A DNA stretch of 64,000 nucleotides from assembly GCF_965263005.1 (NCBI RefSeq), contig NZ_OZ253579.1:806001-870000 (forward strand), written 5' to 3'. The position numbers were made by a program, and so were the translations under genes. The DNA comes from Rariloculus sp965263005 (GTDB taxonomy: Bacteria > Pseudomonadota > Gammaproteobacteria > Steroidobacterales > Rariloculaceae). The notes under the pieces are model-generated. The model saw only the letters and a program-made list of their open reading frames with translations, was not told the DNA's origin and searched no databases. Positions within the stretch are counted from its first letter, which is position 1; each line of letters begins with the position of its first letter. Of this stretch, positions 17,010-26,973 are shown piece after piece.

Positions 17010-18488
17010 ATGGTTAAACGCGACGCAAATCATTCTCGACCGCATTCGGAGCGGACCGCGGCGCTTTCGCGACGCTGCTTCCTCGGGCATGCGGGCGCCG
17101 GTCTCGGCAGCATCGCGCTTTACGACCTGCTCGACGGTTCGCTGGCGCAGGCGGCGGAGCCCGCCGGTGCCGATCTGGGTGTGCTGCAAACGCCGCATCA
17201 TCGGGCTCGCGCGAAACGCGTGATTTTCCTGTTCATGGCCGGGGCGCCGTCGCAGATCGAATGCTTCGACCACAAGCCGGACCTGGTGCGGCTGCACGGT
17301 ACGGAAGCGCCCGATTCCATCATGGGGACGCAACGCCTGTCGACGATGGTCAAGGGGCAGACCACTTTCCCGCTCGTGGCGCCGATCGCCCCGCTTTCCC
17401 AGCGCGGCGCGAGCGGGGCATGGATCAGCGATCTGCTGCCGCATATGGGCAGCGTGATCGACGAGTTCACGATCATCAAGTCGATGTATACCGAGCAGGT
17501 CAATCATGATCCGGCGATCAAGTTCATCCAGTCGGGCTTTCAGCTTGCCGGACGGCCCAGCATGGGGTCATGGGTGCATTACGGGCTCGGTTCCGACAAC
17601 GCCGACCTGCCATCCTTCATCGTCATGTCGTCGCGCGGCGTCGGGCCCGGTCAGAACATCAACTCCGAGATCTGGAGTTCGGGATTCCTGCCATCGCATC
17701 ACGGCGGCGTGCTGTTTCGGCCCGGCGACGATCCCGTCCTTTATGTCGGCAATCCCGACGGAATATCGTCCGAAGCCCGAGGGCGGGCGATAGACGCGAT
17801 CGTCGATCTGGCCCGCGCCCAGCACGAGCAGACGGGAAACACTGAAATCCTGTCGAAGATCACGCAGTACGAGATGGCCTATCGCATGCAAAGCTCGGTG
17901 CCCGAAGCGACAGACGTGGGCGATGAGCCGGACCATGTCCTCGAGCTCTACGGCGAGTCCGTGCATACGCCGGGGTCATTCGCCCGAAACTGCCTGCTCG
18001 CGCGGCGGCTCGCCGAGCGCGAGGTCAAGTTCGTGCAGCTTTACCACAACGCCTGGGACCATCACTCCGGCCATCCGGTGTTTCATCCGGTCAGCATGCG
18101 GGAAGTCGATCAGGCCACGGCGGGCTTGATCCAGGACCTCAAGCAGCGGGGTCTGCTCGAAGACACGCTCGTCGTCTGGGGCGCCGAGTTCGGCCGGACC
18201 TGCTTTGCCCAGGGCGAACTCGTTGGCGAGAACTGGGGCCGCGATCATCATCCGGGCTGCTTCACCTATCTCATGGCGGGCGGGGGAGTGAAGCGCGGCT
18301 ACTCGCACGGGGAGACGGACGATCTGAGCTACAACGTCGTGAAGGATCCCGTGCACGTTCACGATCTACAGGCGACGATGATGCATGCGCTCGGCATCGA
18401 TCACGAACGGCTGACCTTCCGCTATCAGGGCCGCGATTTTCGCGTGACCGATGTGCATGGACGGGTCGTCCACGAATTGTTTGCATGA
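17010..18488 (+). CDS. DUF1501 protein with Tat signal
   Basis: About 492 aa. An earlier in-frame start at 16926 would overlap the PSD1 gene; the ATG at 17010 is preferred because it places SRRCFLGHAGAG, a twin-arginine motif, near the N-terminus. DUF1501 belongs to the alkaline phosphatase/sulfatase fold. Visible family blocks are HHRARAKRVIFLFMAGAPSQ, SYNEQ-like MYTEQVNHDPA, YHNAWDHHSGH, and VVWGAEFGRT with the C-terminal GRDHHPGCFTYLMAGGGVK. In planctomycetes and other bacteria these genes sit beside PSD1/DUF1549/DUF1553 genes, as here, with a 14-bp gap. The pair is thought to act in the periplasm on polymers such as polysaccharides, but no reaction has been proven. Confidence 0.88.
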   Translation: MVKRDANHSRPHSERTAALSRRCFLGHAGAGLGSIALYDLLDGSLAQAAEPAGADLGVLQTPHHRARAKRVIFLFMAGAPSQIECFDHKPDLVRLHGTEAPDSIMGTQRLSTMVKGQTTFPLVAPIAPLSQRGASGAWISDLLPHMGSVIDEFTIIKSMYTEQVNHDPAIKFIQSGFQLAGRPSMGSWVHYGLGSDNADLPSFIVMSSRGVGPGQNINSEIWSSGFLPSHHGGVLFRPGDDPVLYVGNPDGISSEARGRAIDAIVDLARAQHEQTGNTEILSKITQYEMAYRMQSSVPEATDVGDEPDHVLELYGESVHTPGSFARNCLLARRLAEREVKFVQLYHNAWDHHSGHPVFHPVSMREVDQATAGLIQDLKQRGLLEDTLVVWGAEFGRTCFAQGELVGENWGRDHHPGCFTYLMAGGGVKRGYSHGETDDLSYNVVKDPVHVHDLQATMMHALGIDHERLTFRYQGRDFRVTDVHGRVVHELFA

Positions 18489-18533
18489 GGCGGTATCTCT
18501 CGTCCGCGACATGACTGTGACGGCGTTTCGTGC

Positions 18534-20741
18534 ATGAAGACGACCCATTACTTGAGCGTACTGTGGTTGTTTGCCGGGGCGGCTTTCGGCCAGCCGCCGG
18601 AATTGCTTCTGGACCCGGGACAAAAAAGCGTCCGGATGGTACGGGCCAACATGGCGCCGGCGATCGATGGCGTGCTCGACGACGCCGCGTGGGCCAGTGC
18701 CGCAATGATCGACGACCTGCACCAGGTCACGCCCCAGGAGTATGCCGAGCCGTCCGAGCGCACCGAGATTTACTTGCTGTACGACGATGACGCGCTCTAC
18801 GTTGCAGCGCGCCTTTTCGACAGCGACCCGAACCTGATCACGGCCCAAAACCTTCGGCAGAATGACAACATCGGCGATGACGATCGTTTCTTTGTCACGC
18901 TCGACCCGTTCAACAGCCGCCGCGGCGGGTATTACTTCGGCGTCAACGCCAACGGCGTACGGCAGGACGGGCTGTACCAGAATGTCTCGGAATCTTACGG
19001 TGCGTGGGACGGTATTTACTCGGCCGCCGCCAAACCGTTCGAGGACGGTTGGATCGCCGAGATGCGGATTCCGTTCAATACGATCTCTTTCGATCCGGGC
19101 ACCGACACTTGGGGCATGAACTTTTCGCGCGGTGTCGCGCGCAAGAACGAGGACATCGCCTGGGTATCGCGCAATCGCGCTTTCGATCCAAGCAGCTCCG
19201 GGCTCGCGGTTGGATTCGAGGGTTTGCAGCAGGGTATTGGTCTTGAGATCACGCCTGCAGCCAGCATCACGAACTCGCGCAAGTTGGTTTCCGGCCGGTC
19301 GACGTCGGACTTCGAGCCTTCGCTCGATCTCGCGTACCGGCTCACGCCATCGCTGAATGCATCGTTGACCGTCAACACGGACTTTTCCGCCACTGAGGTC
19401 GACGATCGGCAGGTAAATCTGACGCGGTTCGGGCTGTTCTTTCCCGAAAAGCGCGATTTCTTTTTGCGCGAGGCGGACATTTTCGAGTTCGGGCGTATTG
19501 GAGCGCCGGTCAACGCGGTGTACGCGTTCGTCGGCGGCGCCGCAAGTCGGCACAATGGCCGGCCGTTTTTCTCGCGCAGCATTGGGCTCAGCAATACCGG
19601 TCAGCCTGTCAACGTCGAATACGGTGGCAAGGTCAGCGGCCGTGCGGGGCCGTGGGAGCTCGGCGCACTGTCGATTCGCCAGGACGAGTTTGGCGGCATC
19701 GCTGCAGACACGCTTTCGGTTGTGCGCGCAAAACTCGGCGTGCTCGGCGAATCCAGCGTGGGTGTCATCGCCACCAATGGAAGTCCGCGAGCAAACCTGG
19801 ATAACTCCGTTACGGGTTTCGATTTCCTGTATCGCAACACGCGCCTGCCCGGCGGCCGGACGCTGGAAGCGGAAGCCTGGGTGCAGCAAAGTGATACTCC
19901 AGGCCTCGACGGCAACGATTCCGCCCACGGTTTTGGCATCCGGCTGCCGAGCAGCAGCGGCATTCGCGTCGGTGCCGGGCTCAAGGAGTTCGAAGCGAAT
20001 TTTAATCCAGCGCTCGGCTTCATCAGCCGGCGGGGCGTTACCGATACGACATTTGACGTCAGTTACACACTCCTCCCTCGCACGGGTCCTGTTCAGTCCT
20101 TCAAGGCATCGTTCGATACGCAGCGTTTCGAGCTCACCGATGGCCGCCTGCAGTCGCAGTCGCGGAATTTCAGGCCGTTCTCCTTCAGCAACCGCACCGG
20201 GGACAATGTCGACTTCGTCTACCGCATATACGACGAGGCGCTGTTTGAGCCATTCGAGATCTCACCAGGCGTTGTGATTCCGAGCGGCAAGTACAACTTC
20301 CGCGATCGGGGCGGGCAGATCAGATTCAGCAGCCATCGCCGTTTCGCTGGCCTGTTTCGTCTCCTGGACGGAAGCTTCTACGACGGCACCCGGGTGGATG
20401 TCCTGGGCGAGCTAACGTGGCGACCGTCGGCGAAGTTCCGCAGCAGCATCAGTTACAGCTACAGCGAGATCGAGTTGCCTCAGGGAAATTTCGAGACGCG
20501 CCTTGCTCGCATTGGCTTCGACTACGTGTTCTCGTCGACGATGTCGTGGGTCAATCTGATCCAATACGACAATATTTCCGAAACGGTCGGGGTCAATATC
20601 CGGTGGCACTGGATCCCCGAAGCGGGTCGCGACCTGTACTTCGTCATCAATCACAACCTCACCGATCCGGATCGCGACAACAGGTTCAATTCGATCTCTT
20701 CGGATGTGACGGTAAAGCTGAACTACACGTTTCGACTCTGA
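18534..20741 (+). CDS. DUF5916 outer-membrane protein with CBM9-like N-terminal domain
   Basis: 735 aa. A signal peptide (residues 1-19, ending AAFG/Q) is followed by a CBM9-like sugar-binding domain (about 35-215: APAIDGVLDDAAW, TEIYLLYDDDALYVAARLFD, WGMNFSRGVARKNED). The remaining about 500 residues are DUF5916, rich in alternating beta-strands and ending in aromatic Leu-Asn-Tyr-Thr-Phe-Arg-Leu, the C-terminal signature of outer-membrane beta-barrels. TDFSATEVDDRQVNLTRFGL and FFPEKRDFFLREADIFEFG are diagnostic. The likely role is glycan or small-molecule binding or uptake at the outer membrane. It lies 45 bp after DUF1501 in the same direction and may belong to the same unit. Confidence 0.88.
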   Translation: MKTTHYLSVLWLFAGAAFGQPPELLLDPGQKSVRMVRANMAPAIDGVLDDAAWASAAMIDDLHQVTPQEYAEPSERTEIYLLYDDDALYVAARLFDSDPNLITAQNLRQNDNIGDDDRFFVTLDPFNSRRGGYYFGVNANGVRQDGLYQNVSESYGAWDGIYSAAAKPFEDGWIAEMRIPFNTISFDPGTDTWGMNFSRGVARKNEDIAWVSRNRAFDPSSSGLAVGFEGLQQGIGLEITPAASITNSRKLVSGRSTSDFEPSLDLAYRLTPSLNASLTVNTDFSATEVDDRQVNLTRFGLFFPEKRDFFLREADIFEFGRIGAPVNAVYAFVGGAASRHNGRPFFSRSIGLSNTGQPVNVEYGGKVSGRAGPWELGALSIRQDEFGGIAADTLSVVRAKLGVLGESSVGVIATNGSPRANLDNSVTGFDFLYRNTRLPGGRTLEAEAWVQQSDTPGLDGNDSAHGFGIRLPSSSGIRVGAGLKEFEANFNPALGFISRRGVTDTTFDVSYTLLPRTGPVQSFKASFDTQRFELTDGRLQSQSRNFRPFSFSNRTGDNVDFVYRIYDEALFEPFEISPGVVIPSGKYNFRDRGGQIRFSSHRRFAGLFRLLDGSFYDGTRVDVLGELTWRPSAKFRSSISYSYSEIELPQGNFETRLARIGFDYVFSSTMSWVNLIQYDNISETVGVNIRWHWIPEAGRDLYFVINHNLTDPDRDNRFNSISSDVTVKLNYTFRL

Positions 20742-20874
20742 TTACCGGCCTGGCGTCAGCGAGGGTCCCGCAGCGCTCCATGCGGCAACACTGGGGATCG
20801 ATGTTTGGTTTTCGCCGGGATAAGATGTTCCCGGTTATCGTGGCGAGGATGGTGTTGACGCCTACAGCGGTGCT

Positions 20875-22098
20875 ATGCGCTACAGAACACTAACGATTAT
20901 CTTCGCGCTCGCCGGACTCACTGACGGCGGTAGCGTCAGGGCGCAGTCGGAGCAGCCGGACGACCGTGGCGTGGAGCCGTTCACGATTGACGTGCCCGAG
21001 GCCGTGCTCGACGACCTCAACGAGCGCCTCGATCGTACGCGCTGGCCGGACCAGTTGCCCGGAACCGGCTGGGACCAGGGCGCTGACACCGCGTACATGC
21101 GCGAACTCGCCGAGTACTGGCGAAACGATTACGACTGGCGGGCCGAGGAAGCGCGCCTGAACGGTTTCGAGCATTTCCGTGCGACCGTGGACGGGCTGGG
21201 CGTGCACTTCGTCCACGAGCGCAGCGCCGATCCCGACGCGGTGCCCTTGCTGCTGCTGCACGGTTGGCCAAGCTCGTTCGTGCAGATGCTCGATCTTGTC
21301 CCGCTACTCACGCAGCCGGGCGAGCACGGGCTGCCGGACAGTCCTTCCTTTCACGTCGTTGTGGCGTCGCTGCCTGGATTCGGTTTCTCCGACGTCCCGA
21401 ACCGGACGCTGTTCGGATTCGCAAGTTCGGCGCGCCTCATGGCCGAGCTCATGCACGATGTGCTCGGCTACGAGCGCTACGGTGTGCGCGGCAGCGATCT
21501 CGGTGGCGTGATCGTGCGTCAGATGGCGCTCATGAATCCGGACCAGGTCATCGGCGTGCACCTGACCGGGATCATCGGCTCCGGGGGCGGCGAGCCGCCG
21601 TATACCGAAGCCGAGGAGGCCTTCATCGCTGCCGGCGCGGCCATAGACCAGGAAGTCGCCTACTCAAGGCTGCACATGTCGAAACCGCAGACTCTGGCGC
21701 ATTCGCTGCAGGATTCGCCGGTCGGGCTTGCGGCCTGGATCGTCGAGAAGTTCCGGGCGTGGAGCGACTCCGGAGGCGATGTCGAGAGCCGCTTCACAAA
21801 GGACGAGTTGCTGACGAACCTGATGGTGTACTGGGTCACGGGAACGGCGCCCGCGTCGGTCCGCACCTATTACGATTTCGTTCGCGAGCCGCGGCAGCCC
21901 GGCTGGATCGAGACGCCGGTCGGCATGCTCGATACGACGAAAGACCTGTTCCCGGCCGCGCCGCGCGAATGGGGCGAACGGCTCTTCAACGTGCAGAGTT
22001 GGAACGTCACCGACGTTGGCGGGCATTTTCTTGAATGGGAGGAGCCTGAACTCGTCGCGCGGGATCTGCAGGAGTTCTTCGGTTCCATCGACCGCTGA
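20875..22098 (+). CDS. Secreted epoxide hydrolase-like alpha/beta hydrolase (EHN domain)
   Basis: 407 aa. A weak signal peptide (1-23) precedes the epoxide hydrolase N-terminal domain (EPFTIDVPEAVLDDLNERL, about 34-140, including WRAEEARLNGFEHF). The hydrolase core has HGWP (129-132, oxyanion), nucleophile Asp208 in RGSDLGG and catalytic His384 in VGGHFLEWEEP. Residues match microsomal-type epoxide hydrolases, which open epoxides with water; family members are also annotated as juvenile-hormone or xenobiotic epoxide hydrolases. Followed 18 bp later by a sulfatase gene in the same direction. Confidence 0.88.
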   Translation: MRYRTLTIIFALAGLTDGGSVRAQSEQPDDRGVEPFTIDVPEAVLDDLNERLDRTRWPDQLPGTGWDQGADTAYMRELAEYWRNDYDWRAEEARLNGFEHFRATVDGLGVHFVHERSADPDAVPLLLLHGWPSSFVQMLDLVPLLTQPGEHGLPDSPSFHVVVASLPGFGFSDVPNRTLFGFASSARLMAELMHDVLGYERYGVRGSDLGGVIVRQMALMNPDQVIGVHLTGIIGSGGGEPPYTEAEEAFIAAGAAIDQEVAYSRLHMSKPQTLAHSLQDSPVGLAAWIVEKFRAWSDSGGDVESRFTKDELLTNLMVYWVTGTAPASVRTYYDFVREPRQPGWIETPVGMLDTTKDLFPAAPREWGERLFNVQSWNVTDVGGHFLEWEEPELVARDLQEFFGSIDR

Positions 22099-22116
22099 TT
22101 ACCTCCGGGTACCCGT

Positions 22117-23598
22117 ATGCGCAGAAATACCGTTTCCCTGCTGCCGGCGTTGCTGCTGGCACTGACCTGGAATTCAACCCATGCGCAGAACGCGGCAGAT
22201 GGATCCTTGCCGCCAAATCTGCTGCTCATCATTGCCGACGACCTGGGGGTGGAATCCTTGGCGTCCTACGGCATCGGTTCACCCACGGCGGTGACGCCGA
22301 ACCTCGACCGCCTTGCGGCGCGAGGCGCGCGCTTCGAGAATTTCTGGGCGGCTCCGACCTGCTCCCCCACCCGCGCACAGATCGTGAGCGGACGTTACGC
22401 CTTCCGCACCGGCGTGTGGTCGCCGATTTTTGAGTATGCGGATCTCCTCGGCCTCGATGAATCGCCCATTCCACCGCCCGAGGGTTCGAACAAGGAGATC
22501 AACTTTTCGCCATTAGGCCTGGTTCCTCTCGGCTGGCGAGTCACTCCGGAGATGCGGGCACGCGGCTTGCCGCCGGGACTGCCCCTGAGCGAGCGCGCGC
22601 TACCGGCTGTATTGACGGGCGGAGACTCAAATTACGTGGCGGGCGGCTTTGGCAAGTGGCATCTGAACTCGGACAATAACGGTTACCTGGATCACCCGAA
22701 CGTAGCTGGCTTCAGTCACTATTCCGGTATTCCGTTCGGTGCCCCCGAGTCGTTTTTTTCCTGGTACCACAACACCAACGGCACTGCGTCGGTTGAGCGT
22801 GGCTACGCGGATCAGCGAATCGTCGATGACACAGTCGCGTGGATACGCGAACAGGATCAATCGTGGTTCGCGTGGGTCGGGCTGGCCAATCCGCATGTGC
22901 CTGAACATCTGCCGCCGACGCGTTACCTGTCGAGCGACGCGAGGAACCTTGACCCGGACGACCTGACGCCCGAAAACACTCAGCCGTACTTCCTGGCGCG
23001 AATCGAGGCCATGGATACGCTCATCGGACAACTGCTTGCCGGTATTCCGGAAGAGGCCATGAACCGCACGTACGTGTTTTTCGTGGGCGACAATGGCAGC
23101 GTGAATTGGTCCGATCCTCCACGGCCGGTTCCTCCGGACAGGGCCAAGGGCACGATCTATCAAGGCGGGATACACGTTCCGTTTATCGCCGCCGGGCCCG
23201 GTATCGAACCGGGCTCCGTTGAATCCGCGCTAGCCGGCGTCGTGGACATTTTTACGACTCTGATCGAGTTGTCCGGCGCCGATGTCCGCGAGGCGGTCGG
23301 CGATGACCGGCCAATCGACAGCCGTAGTTTCGCGCAGATCCTGCGCGGCGACCCCAACGCGCCCAGGCGTGAATTCCTGTATATGGAAAGCAGCTTCGGA
23401 GGTGCGGATTCGGCAGCCGTTCGCAACGATCGTTACAAGCTCGTTCGAATATCCGGCCCCGATGGCGAACGCGACGAACTGTACGACCTGCTGCAGGATC
23501 CCTACGAAGAACGCGATCTTCTGGACGCCGGAAACGATGGAGTGGCTCAAATACATGACGCGTTGATGAGCGAGCTTCTTCGGCTCAGGGCGCAGTGA
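22117..23598 (+). CDS. Secreted type I sulfatase
   Basis: 493 aa. A signal peptide (1-23, ending THAQ) directs export. The formylglycine signature C-x-P-x-R is TCSPTRAQIVSG with Cys82; metal ligands are in LLLIIADDLGVE (Asp41, Asp42) and in FFVGDNGSVNW. GGFGKWHLN gives the conserved Lys-His. The family hydrolyses sulfate esters and needs a formylglycine-generating or anSME enzyme, not seen in the window. The substrate is unknown; neighbouring DUF5916 and PSD1/DUF1501 genes fit degradation of sulfated material. Confidence 0.92.
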   Translation: MRRNTVSLLPALLLALTWNSTHAQNAADGSLPPNLLLIIADDLGVESLASYGIGSPTAVTPNLDRLAARGARFENFWAAPTCSPTRAQIVSGRYAFRTGVWSPIFEYADLLGLDESPIPPPEGSNKEINFSPLGLVPLGWRVTPEMRARGLPPGLPLSERALPAVLTGGDSNYVAGGFGKWHLNSDNNGYLDHPNVAGFSHYSGIPFGAPESFFSWYHNTNGTASVERGYADQRIVDDTVAWIREQDQSWFAWVGLANPHVPEHLPPTRYLSSDARNLDPDDLTPENTQPYFLARIEAMDTLIGQLLAGIPEEAMNRTYVFFVGDNGSVNWSDPPRPVPPDRAKGTIYQGGIHVPFIAAGPGIEPGSVESALAGVVDIFTTLIELSGADVREAVGDDRPIDSRSFAQILRGDPNAPRREFLYMESSFGGADSAAVRNDRYKLVRISGPDGERDELYDLLQDPYEERDLLDAGNDGVAQIHDALMSELLRLRAQ

Positions 23599-23671
23599 CA
23601 AGCATTCGAAATGTACACGACGCCGGTCAAATACGTGCTACCGAACCCCACCCCGAGAGCGGCCTTGATGG

Positions 23672-24901
23672 CTAACTGCTCTGCGGCGCATCCCGGCTGA
23701 CGGGCCTGGGGCGCGGCAGGAATCCGGCCAGTATTCCGATGACCGGCAGAAACGAGCAGAGCACAAACACCTGCCGGATGCTCGTCAGATCCGCGAGCGC
23801 GCCAATCGCGGCAGCGCCGAGTGCGCCGAGACCGAAAGCAAGACCGAAAAACAGTCCCGCGACCGTGCCGACTCTCGCGGGCATGAGTTCCTGGCCGTAG
23901 ACGACGATCGCCGGAAATGCCGATGCAAGGATGGCGCCGATCGGTATGCTGAGCACGCCGGCCCAGAACAGATCGACGTGCGGCAGCGCCAGCGTGAACG
24001 GCAGCACGCCGATGATCGAGACCCAGATCACGGCCTTTCGGCCGAAGCGATCGCCCATCGCGCCGCCCGCGACCGTGCCGAACGCTACGGCAGCGAGGAA
24101 CACGAACAGGTGAATCTGGGCGCTCCGAACCGATACCTCGAACTGGTCGATCAGGTAGAACATGTAGTAGCTCGTCATCGAGCCTGTGTAGACGAATTTC
24201 GAAAAGATCAGCGCGATGAGCACGATGAGGGCCAGACGGACCTGGCGACGGGTGAACCCGGACTCGGCCACGGCGCTTCGTGCCTGCGATTGTTGCCGCC
24301 CGAGCCCCTGATCCTTGTACCAGTGGCCGACCCGAAACAGGATGAGCATCGCGAACAGCGCGGCCGCGGCGAACCAGGCGACGCTCGGTTGGCCGTAGCG
24401 CAGCACGACAAAGGCCGCGAGCAGCGGCCCGAGCGCCGAGCCGACATTGCCCCCGACCTGGAACAGCGACTGGGCGAGGCCGTGCCGGCCGCCGGAGGCC
24501 ATGCGCGCGACCCGCGAAGATTCCGGGTGCAGGACGGCCGAACCCGTGCCTATCAGTGCCGCGCCGAGCAGGAGCACCGGATAGCTGCCGGCTCTGGACA
24601 GGATCAGCAGGCCGATGAGCGTGAACCCCATACCCGCCGGCAGGGAATACGGTTGCGGCTTGCGGTCGGTATACAGGCCGATGACGGGCTGCAGCAGCGA
24701 AGCCGTGAACTGAAACGTGAACGTCAAAAGGCCGATCTGGCCAAAGTCGAGCGCGTAGTTGTCCCTGAGTATCGGGTAGATCGCCGGCAGCAACGATTGC
24801 ATCATGTCGTTCAACAGATGACAGAAGCTGATCGCGGCGATGATCGTAAACGTCGTCGCGGTGTCTTTGTCTCGGGCGGCCGGGGCTCGGGCAATACTCA
24901 T
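23672..24901 (-). CDS. MFS transporter, fosmidomycin-resistance (Fsr)-like
   Basis: 409 aa, twelve predicted membrane helices. Resembles the Fsr drug-efflux branch: ISFCHLLNDMMQSLLPAIYP at the start, FTFQFTASLLQPVIGLYTDR between helices 2 and 3, and GTGSAVLHPESSRVARMASG with the conserved HPE. SLFQVGGNVGSALGPL is also typical. It probably exports small toxic molecules, but the substrate cannot be read. The gene converges with the sulfatase gene on the plus strand. Downstream of it in the same orientation there is nothing within 70 bp. Confidence 0.88.
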   Translation of the reverse strand: MSIARAPAARDKDTATTFTIIAAISFCHLLNDMMQSLLPAIYPILRDNYALDFGQIGLLTFTFQFTASLLQPVIGLYTDRKPQPYSLPAGMGFTLIGLLILSRAGSYPVLLLGAALIGTGSAVLHPESSRVARMASGGRHGLAQSLFQVGGNVGSALGPLLAAFVVLRYGQPSVAWFAAAALFAMLILFRVGHWYKDQGLGRQQSQARSAVAESGFTRRQVRLALIVLIALIFSKFVYTGSMTSYYMFYLIDQFEVSVRSAQIHLFVFLAAVAFGTVAGGAMGDRFGRKAVIWVSIIGVLPFTLALPHVDLFWAGVLSIPIGAILASAFPAIVVYGQELMPARVGTVAGLFFGLAFGLGALGAAAIGALADLTSIRQVFVLCSFLPVIGILAGFLPRPRPVSRDAPQSS

Positions 24902-24971
24902 GGCGTCGCGCGGCGGCCGGTGTCTGAAGCGGAGTTCGAAGGCAGGAACATTTGACGGGTCGGCGCTTGGC

Positions 24972-26144
24972 TCAATACGAAATCGAGCCTGCGATTCTAC
25001 GCTGGATCACCCCGGCGATTTGATCCCTCGTCCTCGGCTGGGCGTTCGCGTTGTTGCAATCGGTCCCGAGCCACTCGAAGTGCGCGCCGACGCTCGAAGA
25101 GAAGAAGGCCGGGCTGAACGGATAAAGCGCGAGCAGCGCAACGCCGATGACAAGCCAGATAAGGCTGCGTCCGAGGATCTGCACCCAGGCGAACACCACC
25201 GCGGCGATCCGGGCTTCCCGGTCCGCCGAACAGGCCATGAACCGTTGCGCGAGATAGCCCGTGCCGTCGCTGTTCATCTGAAACAGCCACTGCAGTCCCA
25301 TGATCACGAGAAAGGGCATCAGCGCCCCTTCCAGGGTGGGCGCGAAGGACAGCATCTGTCTCGCCTCGCTGTCGCCGTAAAGCGAGGCAACGCGTTCGGT
25401 CAGGCCGAAGAAACCGCCGCTCTCGCCCAGCAGAATGACCGCGAACACGATGGATCCGCCGATCGCCAGGACAAACTGGAAAATATCGGTGGAGATGACG
25501 CTCCGTAGCCCGCCGGTCGTCGAATAAAGCGCCACAAATAGCAGTAGCAACGCGACGCTGATTGCATTGTTTGCGGTCGCGAGGTCCGCCCCATACGGCG
25601 CCGCGCCGGTGGCGAACCCGAGGCCCAACCAGCGGCTCGCGTCCAGGATCGGCTGGTAGAGGGCGCCCGGCAGCCAGGTGTGCCAGGGCAGGAACAACTC
25701 GGAGACCTGAAACGCCGCCAGGAGTACGAATCCCAGGGTGACCGAGTTGATCACGAGGCCGAAGTAGACGGCCTTGGTCAACCGCAGCGGCAGGCGCCAA
25801 TTGCCGCTGTATCTGACCTCAACGAGTTCGGCGTCGGTGAGAATCTTCGCGCGGCGCCAAAAGGCCGCAAACAGGAACCCCATCAGCAGGAACGCCAGCG
25901 CGTAAACCCAGAACCGCCACAGCGCGAACACACCGGCGGTGGCGATCAATCCGCAAAAGAGCAGGGGCGTATCGGCGGCGAACTGGGTTGCCGCCATGCT
26001 GAGGCCCGCTCTCCATCCCTTGATGTCGCGTCCGGCAAGATAGTATTCGTCGAGGCTCTTCGACGCCCTCCGCCGCGCCCGAAAGCCCGCGGTCACCGAG
26101 AAGGCGACGAAGACGAGCACGATGAGAATGTCTATCGCCGCCAT
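24972..26144 (-). pseudogene. Na+:solute symporter (SSS family), C-terminally truncated
   Basis: 390 aa compared with about 550-600 aa for full relatives. The N-terminal part is a clear SSS transporter: SLDEYYLAGRDIKGWRAGLS, AATQFAADTPLLFCGL, LYSTTGGLRSVISTDIFQF and the Na2-site region. Homology ends near LLALYPFSP; the last 25-30 residues (NANAQPRTRDQIAGVIQRR...) are hydrophilic and unlike the family, so several membrane helices are missing. A deletion that joined unrelated sequence near 25050 would explain it. The MFS gene follows 70 bp later in the same direction. The product is probably non-functional unless the core is sufficient. Confidence 0.75.
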
Positions 26145-26220
26145 AGGGTTCGCCGTGGGTGCAGGGCGACTCGCCAGTTCAGCAACCGCACGCCACTACC
26201 AAGAGCGAATCGGTACTGTG

Positions 26221-26541
26221 CTATGGGTAGTCCTCGAGACGCAAGTGTCGTGCAGGCAGCATGCGATCATGCAATATGCGGGTCACCGCGATGCCATATT
26301 CGGTGATGCGGAAGTAAATTTTGTGTCGGCCTACCTGGAATCTTCGATATCCCTTGCGGATGTGGTCGCATCGGCTTGCAGTCTGCGGCTGTTCGGCCAG
26401 CGTCGCAAAGGCAGCGATAAGTTCGTCCGTGTAGTGGTTCGCCTCCTTGAGTCCCCACTCAGTTAGTGTGTAGAGCCAAATCTCCTCCAAGTCACGTCGT
26501 GCTTTGGGAGAAAGCCGATACTCAGGGGGTTCGTCCGACAT
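26221..26541 (-). CDS. ParE/RelE-family toxin
   Basis: About 106 aa from the ATG at 26541 (MSDEPPEYRLSPKAR); an upstream in-frame start at 26574 would lengthen the overlap with the antitoxin. YRLSPKARRDLEEIWLYTLTEWG is the typical ParE N-terminus, and the C-terminal YRRFQVGRHKIYFRI...VTRILHDRMLPARHL closes the RelE/ParE fold. ParE toxins poison DNA gyrase. It overlaps the end of the ParD gene by 20 bp, the standard order antitoxin then toxin. Confidence 0.92.
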   Translation of the reverse strand: MSDEPPEYRLSPKARRDLEEIWLYTLTEWGLKEANHYTDELIAAFATLAEQPQTASRCDHIRKGYRRFQVGRHKIYFRITEYGIAVTRILHDRMLPARHLRLEDYP

Positions 26542-26779
26542 GTTTGGCGGCCATCTTCTCCTTGAACGAATCACCGTCGAACGGCTCGGGCGCGCCGCTC
26601 GTCTCGCCCTCGATCAGTTCGCCGCGGATTGTGTCAATTCGTGCGCGTCGTTCCTGGTCACGACGGATAAGGTCGCGGATGTACTCACTGTCGTTGGTGA
26701 AATCGCCAGCGGCAATCTGCGCCTTTATCCATCTATCCTGCTGAACTGTCACGGTAATCGTTTTTCGCATGGTTCCCAT
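26522..26779 (-). CDS. ParD-like antitoxin
   Basis: 85 aa. The ribbon-helix-helix N-terminus (RKTITVTVQQDRWIKAQIAAG, then DFTNDSEYIRDLIRRDQER) is typical of ParD/CopG antitoxins and should also bind the operon promoter. The C-terminal tail (EPFDGDSFKEKMAAKH) would wrap the toxin. ATGs at 26779 and 26770 are both possible; an AGGGG lies 6 nt before the first. First gene of the toxin-antitoxin pair. Confidence 0.9.
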   Translation of the reverse strand: MGTMRKTITVTVQQDRWIKAQIAAGDFTNDSEYIRDLIRRDQERRARIDTIRGELIEGETSGAPEPFDGDSFKEKMAAKHVGRTP

Positions 26780-26973
26780 TGTCGACCCCTGGAACGTATC
26801 ACTAAATCATAATATGTATGCAAAATAGCACGAAAGTGTGTCTGGATAGAGTACGAATTCATCCGTTTGCGCGGCGAGCACGGTGCGCAGCCTCTGTACA
26901 AGCACCGGCCAGGCGTGTCGCTGCACAAGAGTCTATACTCTCCGGACGCAGGTGAATCCTGTGGAGAACAGCG

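Noticed and set aside
18366..19928. 520-aa minus-strand open frame
   Set aside because: Shadow of the DUF1501 and DUF5916 genes, both supported by motifs.
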